From Aurifilum marmelostoma (Eukaryota > Ascomycota > Sordariomycetes > Diaporthales > Cryphonectriaceae): a stretch of DNA of 64,000 bases. The position numbers and the translations under genes were made by a program. The notes under the pieces are model-generated. The model did not search any database. It had not been told where the DNA came from and worked only from the letters and a program-made list of their open reading frames with translations. Each line of letters starts with the position of its first letter. The first letter of the stretch is position 1. Shown here piece by piece: positions 45,266 through 55,642 of the stretch. The stretch lies in assembly GCA_027559495.1 (NCBI GenBank), contig JAMXSV010000007.1, positions 1,240,001 through 1,304,000 of the forward strand. Reading direction: 5' to 3'.

Positions 45266-46267
45266 CTGTAAGAATTATCACTATATCGATATGATTGGAA
45301 AGACCGAGCAGATGTATCGTGACGTGTTATGGAGAAAGAAAGAAGGCCAAAAAAAAAAAAAAAACCACTTCGGTAGTTCTTCTTGTAGGCTTGGTAGCTA
45401 TAAGGCCCACCACGGCCATGTCCATATTATTTTCAATGGCGCCAGTTTTAAGTAGTTCACGATGGCTTCTCTCAAAGTGACTCGCAGAAGACTAGGCTGA
45501 CTCGAGCCCGATACAGGAGATGTCGCAATAGTCGGTCGCGCTCTTGACTAACCGTTCTCTTTGAGCAGACGAGAAGCGAATTAGGCTTCATGTTGGCACA
45601 TCACTCACCTTCTTCATCAGAGCGAATCAGGTTTGAGACAAAGTGGCCAACTCGTCATCTGGGACCGCAATCCCACGCCCGCTACAAAACGCAGAACAAG
45701 TATCAGTCCTGCTGCCAGCCCACTATTCGTAACAATTCCAGCTGATGTGTTGACATTGCCCAAACCCCCTCCTTCAGCAGCACAAACTTGGTGCACTAGA
45801 CAGGGCCCGATAACCTTGCGTCGCCGGCCATCGGCCAGAGTTGAAACACCCTACTCACACCATTAAGTACCTCTGCATGTTATAATATATGTACATCGGA
45901 TATAAGTGCAACGCTCGAGGTCCGTCCACGAAACATTGAAGGGGGATAACGATCGCCCGTCCCACAGGGCCAAGGGGAAACAGGCCGCGCTTTACTACGA
46001 TTCTGGTCCCCTTTACTCTGTACTTACCTTAAAATGCTCGATGAATGCCCTTTTTCCCGGGCCTCCTTTTGGTACACACGCATGGGTACGTAGGGCAGAA
46101 GGGGAGCAAGGGGACAGTCGGGGAAAAAGCTTACTTTGCGTGTGGTTTTCTGGTGGAGATGTAGGCATCCACCTAGTATTTTCCGATTCGATTGGCTCAA
46201 ACTCAGCCTCACCTAATTTGCGGCCAACGCGTCAGCAGCGGAATGAGAGAGCTGCTATCTACATTCC
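45266..46267. other. Spacer between relics
   Basis: A+T-rich patches; A18-type run near 45347-45364. Nothing recognised. Confidence 0.45.
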
Positions 46268-46829
46268 TCATTTGAGCCGGACCCGCGACATCCTAGCTCC
46301 CTCAGGAGCCATCATCTCCTGGTACGCCTAGCCAGATCACATATTCACCACCTTCCATTCGTACGCCTCAAGATGAAGTGATCCCCTAGAGAAGCCCACT
46401 AGACATCAGGTGCAGGCCGAAGCACCGAACTAACCATCATTGCGTTGACTGGATTTTTGGTACAAACATCTGCTCTACAAATCGCCACAATCGTGGCCAG
46501 GACCTCGAAATTCCAGCCAGCCTCAACGCTCGCCGTGAAGGGCATCAGGGCATCTAGGACCACTGCGATTCATTCCACTGTAATGCCTTCCCAGTGAACT
46601 AGTCCGGTTTCTTGTACGCACCTCAACATGCGGAGTAGGCGCATTGCACCTGGCATGCTTGGCAAATGTGCAAGATACTTGGACTCATTACTTGAGAGAT
46701 CAGGACATAACCCGTCCACAACCGCACACTGACCGAAGCCTCCAAGTAGGTTATCGGTTGTACAGACCACGACGCCCTAAGATACCTTCCAAGCCTTGCC
46801 CTGCCATAGACTACTCCAGCAGTGCACAA
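46268..46829 (-). pseudogene. Unidentified gene relic B with nonsense codon
   Basis: Minus strand: SNESKYLAHLPSMPGAMRLLRML, ETGLVHWEGITVE, then TGA (46570-46572) followed in the same frame by IAVVLDALMPFTASVEAGWNF and CRADVCTKNPVNAMM. A GTTAGT donor and a GGCTAG acceptor join this in phase to AYQEMMAPEGARMSRVRLK and a stop at 46268. TGG to TGA would restore EWIAVV. Helical, no family recognised. The matched splice phase suggests this was once a real gene end. Confidence 0.4.
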
Positions 46830-47411
46830 AGTATCAAAGTCAGGTCCGTCTCAGCTCCAGGACTCCAACCATCTCCCGATTATCGCAAACCAAGGCATTG
46901 CTGAGGTTAGGGTATCACTCGATTATTTTTCTCTGTTCTCCTCCGCCGGGAAAATGCAAATACATAATCATGTCGTAAGGGAATGTGGGGCGATGCTCGA
47001 CGCCGTTACCACGATAGAAGTCTTGTGTCGTTGTGCGAGCACTTCGAATACCAGTCGATGCTGCCTTCTTGCGAGTCGCAGATTCACTTACCTTTGATAT
47101 TCATGAAGACGCTCAACCGTGACATGGATCTGTTCTTGTCGTCGTTCTTGTCGTTGTTGCTGCTGCCGCCGTCGTCGTCCAGCTCTCGTCCATTGTTGCT
47201 CTTCGGAGTCAAGAGGTACGGGAGGAAGGGGGGGGGGAGAAGAAAGAAGAAAAAGAAGAAAAGAAAAAAACAACTACGAATATGGATCAGGAATCGCAGA
47301 TTGGGGAGACTATGGGTGCAGATGAACTACAACGGCTCCCTAGTCATCCACATCTGATGTCGTAAAGTCAACATCGATCTGGCGATTGGGTATTGAAGGC
47401 CGGCCGGCCAC
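46830..47411. other. Spacer
   Basis: 3' flank of the acidic-protein gene. GA-rich tract near 47230-47270. No gene is seen. Confidence 0.45.
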
Positions 47412-49947
47412 CTAGGTGCGACGGCGCTTGGCGGCTGTGTTGATATTAGTATGCGCATATGGATTGATGCAAGGTAGGTACACACCATTCTCGTCGCCCG
47501 GACCATCGGTAGCCTCGTCTGCTTGTCTGCTTCTCTTTGCAGAGAAGCTCGAAGGAGACAGGTCGGTCGGGTTCGGATGGGCAACGCCAATTTCGTCGTC
47601 ATCATCGTGATTCCAGTCAATTTCGTCCAAGTCATTTGAGGGTGTGCCGGCATCAGTTTGGACATGAGTCTGGGTAGCATATACGGAAGCCACAACTGCA
47701 TCATCTCCAAGTGCGCTATCCTCTCCATCCAGGGTCGCTGTTGCGCTAGAATTGTCAGACACCTGTCGAGACGTATAATTATATGTGGCGGCGCCTTGTT
47801 CGTTTCTCGCGTCCGTGTAATTTGCAGATTGTGAGAGCTCGCCTTCGTTGCCCAGGTCCAGATAGTCGTCGTCTTCGGCTGTATTGGCTGCGGTATCTTG
47901 AGTAGATTGGTTAGCTGCTGCGTTGCCTTGTTGAGAGGCTGATATCATCAGGCGATCCCGCTCTTCTCTGGTGATTGGGTTGAGAATAGAATTCATCATG
48001 GCGTGAGGGGGTGGCTGTAGCGTTTTGGGCTGAAAGAGGATCAAGGGACAAGCAGTCGTCGCAAAAACAGAGGTCCGATTCTGCGCATGTGCTTTGAAAA
48101 GAAAAGGAGTCCTCACCATCAGCGCGTTCTAGCTCCTCCTGGGACAACTCGACTAGCCTGTCGGCCTCCTGCATGGTCTGGTCGATCTCGCCGCCACCTG
48201 ATTGACCATCTCCATCCTGACGCTCCATGTCATTCACAGCTTCTAGGCCATGAGCGTCGGATTGGCCAGAGACTGGTACACCATCTTCTAAGATACCGGC
48301 CACGGATACTTCGTGCACATCTGCGGTCTCAAGTGCAGAGCCGGCGTTCACGACCGCCTCAAAAGAGTGAGCCTCCGCGCGATCATTTGCGTCGCTGACG
48401 TACTCGGCTGCATCCTCTTCTGCACTGTAAGAGACAGATGGATCGGCAGTCGATTGCTCTGGATCTTCGAGGACTTGAAATGGGTTGCGTCTCTGCTGTA
48501 CATCGTGGTGGGTAACTGCTCCACCCATCGCTTCTTCGCCCTCTTCGTCGATGGCGTCATCAAGCGACACATCATCCGAGACATAATCCTCAGACAGTGC
48601 ATCTTGTTCTGCTTCATTGGTGACAGAGACATTTCCAGAGGCGTCCTCGTAGTACTTTTCAAAGTGCGAGAGTCCTTGGCCCTCGCGGGCGCCCTCCATG
48701 AGATCCGCAAAGCGTTGTACAGGGTTCGATCGCACACTGAGATAGACAAAAAGCTCAGGCGACTGAGAGCCACCATCGTGTTGGACCAGTTTCTTGTTTA
48801 ACTCTATAATCTCAGCGAACGTGGTCAGGTCGAGGAACTCCGGTGTCGTGGATTCGCCAAATTCGAGGCCGAGACCATCGATTTGGAGAAAGATTTCTTG
48901 GCTGGATTCCACCTCTGTGGAGATGACATCGCGAACATCGCTGAGGAACCGGGACAGGGGTAGCTGAAGCACATCGACGTCGTTGAGAAAGTATGTGTCA
49001 GGGTCTTCAACAGCAGCCCCTCCGAAAAGGAAGTATTCCTGCCCCTGGTACGAGACCGTCACGTTGGGGAACAGACTGGTGTTGAGGTCCTTATCCCCTT
49101 CAGAATCCCCAGCGGCCCAGCTGGACGGGGCATCAACGACCTCCGCCGTGTGACTGTCTGCATTCAGCGAGGCGTCCGCAACATCAGAGTCGACGTTGCT
49201 GCCCTCTGCCACATCTGTGACACTGACATTCTGAGCACGATCGCCATCGGCGAGGGCTTCAGCTGTCTCATCATTGTCGGTCGTCTCCGTGGGATATTGA
49301 GCATCTTGGACAGCGTCTGTCTTTGTTTTGGCTTGGTCCTCGATCGGATCAGTATCGCGGGCGAGGTCCTGTAGATCAATTCTCTCTTGAACGCCGTCGA
49401 CACTTGTCGAAATATTCAAGAGATCGTGGGCCTTCTCCAAATCAAGCTCGACAGCGTCGAGTCCCTCAAATTCGCCAGCAGTCTCCTCGTAGTCGACGCC
49501 TTCCTGGCCTCCGTCTTCTTCGTCCTGGACACGCTCATCTTGGTTCTCGTCCTGGTCAACCACGTCGGATTCGGCGACACCTCCATCCTGTGCAATTTGG
49601 TCATATTCGCCTTCTCCAGCATAGGTGTCGAAATCGGTAGCCGCTAGGTCGAGCTCCTCGTGGACATATTCAAGACTGTCGTCACCGTGAGACTCTACAT
49701 TCGGTGCCTGCGCTTCTTCCTCTTGTGGGTTCAACGTGTACGATTCATCATTCTGTGTCTCGATGTTGCCGGATTGGTGGGTCAATTCAACCCTTGTAGT
49801 GCCGGCCTCTTCAGGATCGTCCAGGTCGTCGCCGCCACCAATGTCGAAGTCGAACTCGTCGTCTTGAATGAAGTCCTTGGGATCATTGTGGTCTCCGACC
49901 TCTGGGCCGGGAGCATGATGCGCTGGGTCTTCTGCTGCAGCTTCCAT
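47412..49947 (-). CDS. Large acidic protein of unknown function
   Basis: Three exons on the minus strand: 49947-48117, about 47965-47486, and 47434-47412 (about 777 aa). The N-terminal 320 residues are Asp/Glu-rich and probably disordered (DEFDFDIGGGDDLDDPEE). A central folded segment begins VTVSYQGQEYFLFGGAAVEDPDTYFLNDVDVLQLPLSRFLSDVRDVI and continues EIFLQIDGLGLEFGE to VYLSVRSNPVQRFADLM. The tail is acidic again and ends in a basic KRSRQ...AKRRRT, likely a nuclear localisation signal created by the last splice (GTGTGT donor, 23-nt final exon). For intron 1 the donor GTGAGG is clear, but the acceptor is a choice between 47966 (ACCAGAG) and one nearer 47940; both keep the frame. I do not recognise the family. 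Confidence 0.7.
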
Positions 49948-50732
49948 GGTATTCGCAGTTGATTCGCGTATACGCAGAGTGTTGTTTGCGAAGACAAGAG
50001 TGGTCCGTTTAGCTGATGGAAAGGTGTTCAGCTACCAAGGAAATGCTTATAAATTAGACGGGCAGGCAGCCGTTGGCATACTGCTGAAGTCGGAAAGTCT
50101 CCAGAGCAGAAAATATCAACGGGAGCTGAGATTTTTAGGGGGAGGGGCAGGAATGAATGGTGTTGCTGTCCCAGGGGAGAGAGGTTGATTCGGATTGATG
50201 CGAATGCTAAGTGAAAGTGTCGAGCCACCATCAAGTTGGAGGATCTGGAGGTGGGGGGCCCTTTGTGAAAGCCTAATACTACAGAACAGCTTTCCCGAGG
50301 TCGTAGGTGTGATGATGCAGTTCAGAGAAGATGTCACAATATCCAGGGAATATGGATCTCTGATGCCAGAGCGTAGAAAGAACTTCAGCCTTGAGGAAAA
50401 AGAAAGGGTGGATGGCTCTTCAGGGCGACATTGGACGTTCCGTGATGTTATTAGGAGAAAGTCCAGATGCGCTTGGAAGGGAGCTCTAAAGCTTACTAAA
50501 CCAAGCCGATGCACTATCCTGTGCCTGCCTCTGCCTGCCCTGCCTGCCCACTAGACGCAGTGAAGCACGGGCCACATTTACGAATTAGCTGGCATCAACA
50601 AGCCCCAATTCATAGCATACTTGGTAACCGCAGCAGTCGACCACAACCTCCACTCTGGCGCTCTCCAAGCAGCAGATCAACATTCCACGTCCTAGCTGCG
50701 TCAACGCTCCTTAAAACTGCAGTAGATCCAAA
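49948..50732. promoter_or_regulatory. Divergent promoter of the acidic-protein gene and coatomer delta
   Basis: About 0.8 kb between two divergent starts. The only open frames are short and biased. Likely bidirectional promoter plus 5' leaders. Confidence 0.5.
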
Positions 50733-52482
50733 ATGGTATATTTTCCCGTCTACAATTATGGAATGGCACCGCAATTGTTCTGACTTGCACGATCCAGGTT
50801 GTCCTTGCAGCATCGATCTGCACCCGCGGGGGCAAAGCTGTCCTCTCGCGACAGTTCCGTGAGATGCCCAGGTCGCGCATCGAAGCTCTCCTCGCCTCGT
50901 TCCCCAAACTTGCCGACAGCGGCACTCAGCATACGACTGTCGAGCAGGACAACGTTCGCTTCGTTTACCAACCCCTTGATGAGCTCTACATGGTCCTCAT
51001 CACCAACCGCCAGTCCAACATCCTTCAAGACATCGACTCGCTACACCTCTTCGCCCAGGTTGTCACCAGCACCTGCAAGAGTCTGGATGAGAGGGAGATC
51101 CTCAAGAATGCATACGAGCTGCTCAGTGCCTTTGACGAGTTGGTGACGCTGGGGTACAGGGAGAACCTCACCATTAGCCAGATCAAGACCTTCCTGGAGA
51201 TGGAGAGTCACGAGGAGCGCATCCAAGAGATTATCGCCCGGGTATGTGGCTCATGTTGTGAGGCTTTGGGCGCGGGACACGGTCGGGCTAACATCCTTTC
51301 TGTCAGAACAAAGAACTCGAGGCTACAGAGGAGCGCAAGAGGAAGGCCAAGCAGCTCGAGATGCAGCGAAAGGAATCAGCCCGCAACGCTCGCGGTATGG
51401 GTGGCATGGGCAATGTGCCCAGAACTCCTGTGTACCCGACCTATACACCGCCGACCCGACCCGCCGTTACCGATACCTACGACTCGTACGAAGCAGAGAA
51501 GAACAAGTCCAAGTTCGCCGCGCCTAAGGGCAAGGGAATGCAGCTCGGCAAGAAGTCCAAGACCACCGATATGTTTGAGAGGGTGCGGGGTGAGATGGGC
51601 CATGAGGTGGATGACAGCCCCTTGATCGCTCCAGCAGCGCCATCTCCTGTTGCAGCAGAAGCACCCGCCCCACGAATCTCCACAACCCTGGACCGCGATG
51701 CCATACATGTCACCATTTCCGAGACAATCGGTGCTCACATCTCAAGAGAAGGCGCTGTCAAGTCCATCGCAGTCAGCGGGGACCTGAACCTGCGGATATC
51801 GGACCCGTCCCTGACCAAGATCAAACTCGACCTGAGCGCACAGCCCTCGCATGGCGCACAGTTCCGAACTCACCCCAACGTTGACCGGAACCTGTTCAAC
51901 AGCTCCAAGGTCATCCAGATGAGCAAGGTTGATCGAGGCTTCCCTGTCAATCAGTCTGTTGGTGTGCTCCGGTGGCGTGCCACTCCCAAGACAGATGACA
52001 CGAGCGCGCTGCCAATCAGCTTCACCGTCTGGGTCAACAAGGGCTCTGATGGTACCTATACCATGACCGTTGAGTACGAGCTGACAGGCGGGGACGCGCT
52101 CAAAGACGTCAGCGTCACTATTCCATACGCGACCAGCGAGCCTACTATCTCAAGTTTCGATGCCACATACGACGTAACCGGCGACAGCGTGGAGTGGACC
52201 ATCGGCACAGTGGACGAGGACAATCCCAACGGTGCTTTCGAGTTTGAAGCCCAGGCAGATGACGAGAATGAGTTCTTCCCCATGCAGGTCCGGTTCTCCA
52301 AGACCACGCCATTCGTCGATGTTGACGTAAGTCTACCACCCCTTTCCTTTTTGCCACATATAGGTGAGTCTCTGTGCTAATCACACTCCTAGGTGTCCTC
52401 TGTTACGCTGGTCGAGATGAATGAGGACGTAACCTTCTCCAAAGAGATCAAGTCTGTCGCAGACAAGTACGAAATCGAGTAA
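50733..52482 (+). CDS. RET2: Coatomer subunit delta (COPI)
   Basis: Four exons: 50733-50735 (ATG only), 50798-51241, 51307-52326 and 52393-52482 (518 aa). Intron 1 (GTATAT/ATCCAG) follows the start codon directly and gives MVVLAASICTRGGKAVLSRQF, the conserved longin-like N-terminus. The helical region follows (EILKNAYELLSAFDELVTLGY, ISQIKTFLEMESHEERIQE). A basic linker, KGKGMQLGKKSK, sits at about 225-240. The C-terminal mu-homology domain runs from about residue 260 (ISETIGAHISREGAVKSIAVSGDL) to VSSVTLVEMNEDVTFSKEI. Delta-COP is an adaptor-like subunit of the COPI F-subcomplex and binds WxW cargo signals for Golgi-to-ER retrieval. Length and order match the family. Confidence 0.95.
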
Positions 52483-52828
52483 TTACGCGTTAGATGGTCC
52501 TAGAGGAGTTATGCGGGTGCAGGGTGGCTAAAGTATAGGTTCACAAAAGCCGTGACAACGGTTGCAAAACATACCATTCTCACTTGAGCAAGTCGTTTAT
52601 TGTACTCAATCGGTTGGCTAGACTGCAAGTCACAATGATGCATTCCAAATGTTGATTGCGATATGACCAACAATAACAAAGAAATGAGCGCTCACAACGA
52701 GAAAGTCAAAATTAGCACCGTAAGTCCTCCCAAGACTGCCTCGCCATGTTACCCCACGACCTCGAAACGGATTTATATCGCTGCGATTCTCGAATACCGA
52801 CGGAGATACGCTTCTCCATCAAGCCCTC
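52483..52828. other. Convergent spacer
   Basis: Between coatomer delta (plus) and the CaaX protein gene (minus). No gene; presumably two 3' UTRs. Confidence 0.55.
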
Positions 52829-53491
52829 TTACAGAATGATGCAGCAGCCCCAGTCATCGTTCGGCCGCAGGGTTGTCGAGGTACGGAATCTCGCCGGATG
52901 ATAATGCGGATCTGGTCTGCGCCTCCGTCCCGGCTCTCTCACCTCCGTAGGAACCTGTCGGCGGTGGAACTCTCGCTCCTCCCTGCTCGCCTCGGCCGCC
53001 CGTGCCCGAGCTTCTTGATGATCCGTGTGCCGCACGAACTCGGCACGAGGCAATGTGATCTGGGGCTCGCTCAGCATGCGAGACTGATAATGGCCCGGCG
53101 CTGAGGAGGATAGACTACCGGATGTACGTGGGGCGTAGCCGCCCAGGCCGTCCTCGTAGACGTAGTCCTCGGCTCTTGGTGATGGATAGGTGGACGTCCG
53201 AGGTTAGTCCTGTTCTACTCAGCTGCTAGAGGGCGTGTTGTATTACAAAAAGGGAGGGGTATAGCGGTACAAGACTGGGAGAACTCACGAGGAAGTATTG
53301 TATCCGGCAGGGTCTCGAGGAGGCTCGGTATACTCGACCTCTATTCTGCGAGTTCGTCCCCGGCTCATGGAGCTGCCTTCTCGCAGCGGAGGGGCTTGAT
53401 TGGAGAGCCCGGCCTCTGAGGTGGTGCTAGTACGCCCGCGGGTGGGAGAAGGGGGCGTCTCATCCTCAACATCTGGCTGGACCGTGGACAT
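52829..53491 (-). CDS. Small Arg/Ser-rich protein with C-terminal CaaX prenylation box
   Basis: Two exons on the minus strand: 53491-53289 and 53174-52829 (182 aa). The donor is GTGAGT, phase 2. The branch site ACTAAC lies in the intron (53199-53204), which also shows why the splice must extend past the in-frame TAA there; the acceptor ACCAAG at 53175 restores the frame as TSSAEDYVYEDGLGGYAP. Sequence is Pro/Ser/Arg-rich, with an RRRRPDPHYHPARFR segment and an end DDWGCCIIL. The terminal four residues CIIL form a CaaX motif; Leu as last residue favours geranylgeranylation. A second Cys before it could be palmitoylated. Likely a membrane-anchored peripheral protein; role unknown. Confidence 0.65.
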
Positions 53492-55642
53492 GGTAGAAGA
53501 CAGGACTCTTGAATCGTGAGATTGAAAGTTGTATTTTCCTTGAAGCTAGTTCAGAAAGAGGGTATCGTGGTAGTCAAATCATGATATGGTGGTCAATACC
53601 TGGAGAACTTGGTTATGAACCAAGGAGGTTTGTTATTCGCCTCAGTAATCGCTCTTCTTGGAGCAGATCCTTTGATGGCACATGTTGGAGTTCCTTGTCA
53701 TTGAAGAGTCGACGTATTTTCGAGAGTAAAATATAGCAAGAGGAAGAAGGATTGATGCTGTGATAGTAGTAGTTATGTTCCATTACCGTATGTTTCCAGT
53801 GACTTGCGTGGCTCTTGGGAATACTCATCGTCAACCAGATCTGAACTACGTGGCTGGGAGAGATTCGATTATGGACACAACAGATCCCCGTGACTAATGT
53901 CTGCTACACAAGAAAGTCATCATAGCAACACGTCTCGTGCTATTTGAATGGCTTCTGTTCCTGAAATGTATTTTGACACCTTGGCAGCTTTGCATATATG
54001 GTGGGTAACTGCAAGCAGCATTCACAGCGAGTCAAGGGGAGAGGGTAATCCGGAGAAAGCACGTCTAACTACCACAGCATGTAAAGTAAGGGCCATGCGG
54101 ACGAGATACTTGCTTTCTAGCATATATTTAGGTCACATCGAGTAACATGAGATGACTTTGCCATTGGTCCGTTCCGATGTGGTTGCGGAGTAGACTACAG
54201 CTGCTTCTATGCTCATGCTAGAGGGCGTTGAGTCACTGATATAGGACGAACAGTTTTTATAAAGTTCCAATGCAATGATATAATTTATTAATTATGTTAT
54301 ATGCGCATCCAAGCCCCTCGGCTCATGTCCTGAGGCTTGAATGTTGTAGCTATATAAGCGAACAGAGTCTGTCCCTCAGCTGGTAAGCGAAGGGGTGAAG
54401 TTCCCCATCATCTTGCTCTAGCACCTTTCCATGCCAGGTGAATCAAGATATAATTAGATCCACAGGAATTGCCAGTAAGTACGACATCCTGTTTTATGAA
54501 AGTTAGCAAGCGCCGGTGCCCCATACTGTGCTCCATTTCTGGACACCTAAACTCACCTAATTAATGGACAAGGTATGCTAAGAGCGCAGAGAAGAATCTA
54601 GCGAATGGTTTCGGGAAACTGGGAGAGACATGAAAAGCCGCCTTGTCAGTGTTGCGAGCATTTAAAGTGTACATATCACGCTTACCCGCACGGTCCATAG
54701 TCTCAAGATCTATGGCCCGATCAACCTTGAATGAGACGTGTCAGCTATAGTGAAGAAAAAGTTTGCAATGGATGACGCAAGCAAGTTGTCATACCTTTTG
54801 TCCGGCTTCGTCTCCGCCTACTCTCAAACATCTGAGTTTCGCGGAACGACCACAGCGGCTTCAACTTATCCTCCATCGAACCTGGGAGCCTCGGAGCTCC
54901 TGTAGTCGACCTTTTCACCATAGCATCTCACAGAATCCTGTCTGCTTTAATGACTTTTGTCGAGCAACTACGTAAGCATCAACCGTACCGGTGAGGCTTG
55001 CTATATTGAGATCGGCCATGATGACAGAGCTAATGTAATTACATGTTGCCTGATGTTGCATTGAGGATTTAGTCCTGCATGCCCAGTGGGCTGTGTATGC
55101 ATGAGTCCTACATAAGGCTTCGGAAAACAGCCCCTTAGAATGGAGGCGCAGCACTAATTGGTCTTGTGCAGTTATCTGTGAGGTATGGGATTTCGATTGA
55201 GAACGCAGCGTAGACCCGACAGATACCAACTCTTTTCCAACTCATTCTGGAAAGACAGAAATGATATATACAGTAAGAGAAACGTCCGCAAAGCAAATTT
55301 CGTGATCAAACTTGAATATCTGCCTACAAGGAGAGCCGCTGATACAAATGACAAGAAAGAGGATGCATCGCAGGGAGCATGTGCTGCGCTTAGACGTGGC
55401 GTCCGGCGATGGGCTTTCTGATGCTCAGCCACAGCATTCTGCAGTAGCTTCCTGCACACAGCCTTTCGAGGTTGGCGACGTTTTAGCCCACGAGAGAGCC
55501 TGATGTAATAATTATTGGTTGGGCACCTACACACTGCTAGCCCATTCCTTCTTCCGACTTTGACATCCCAGAGTTATTCGTCCCCTTTGCACTTGTGATC
55601 ATACCAAGCTCTCTCACACTGCTTCCCTAGCATGCAACAATA
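53492..55642. other. A+T-rich gene-poor region
   Basis: About 2.1 kb with TATATA/ATTAAT patches (about 54260-54300, 54345) and no protein-like frame. It precedes the NLR gene. It may include decayed repeats. Confidence 0.5.
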
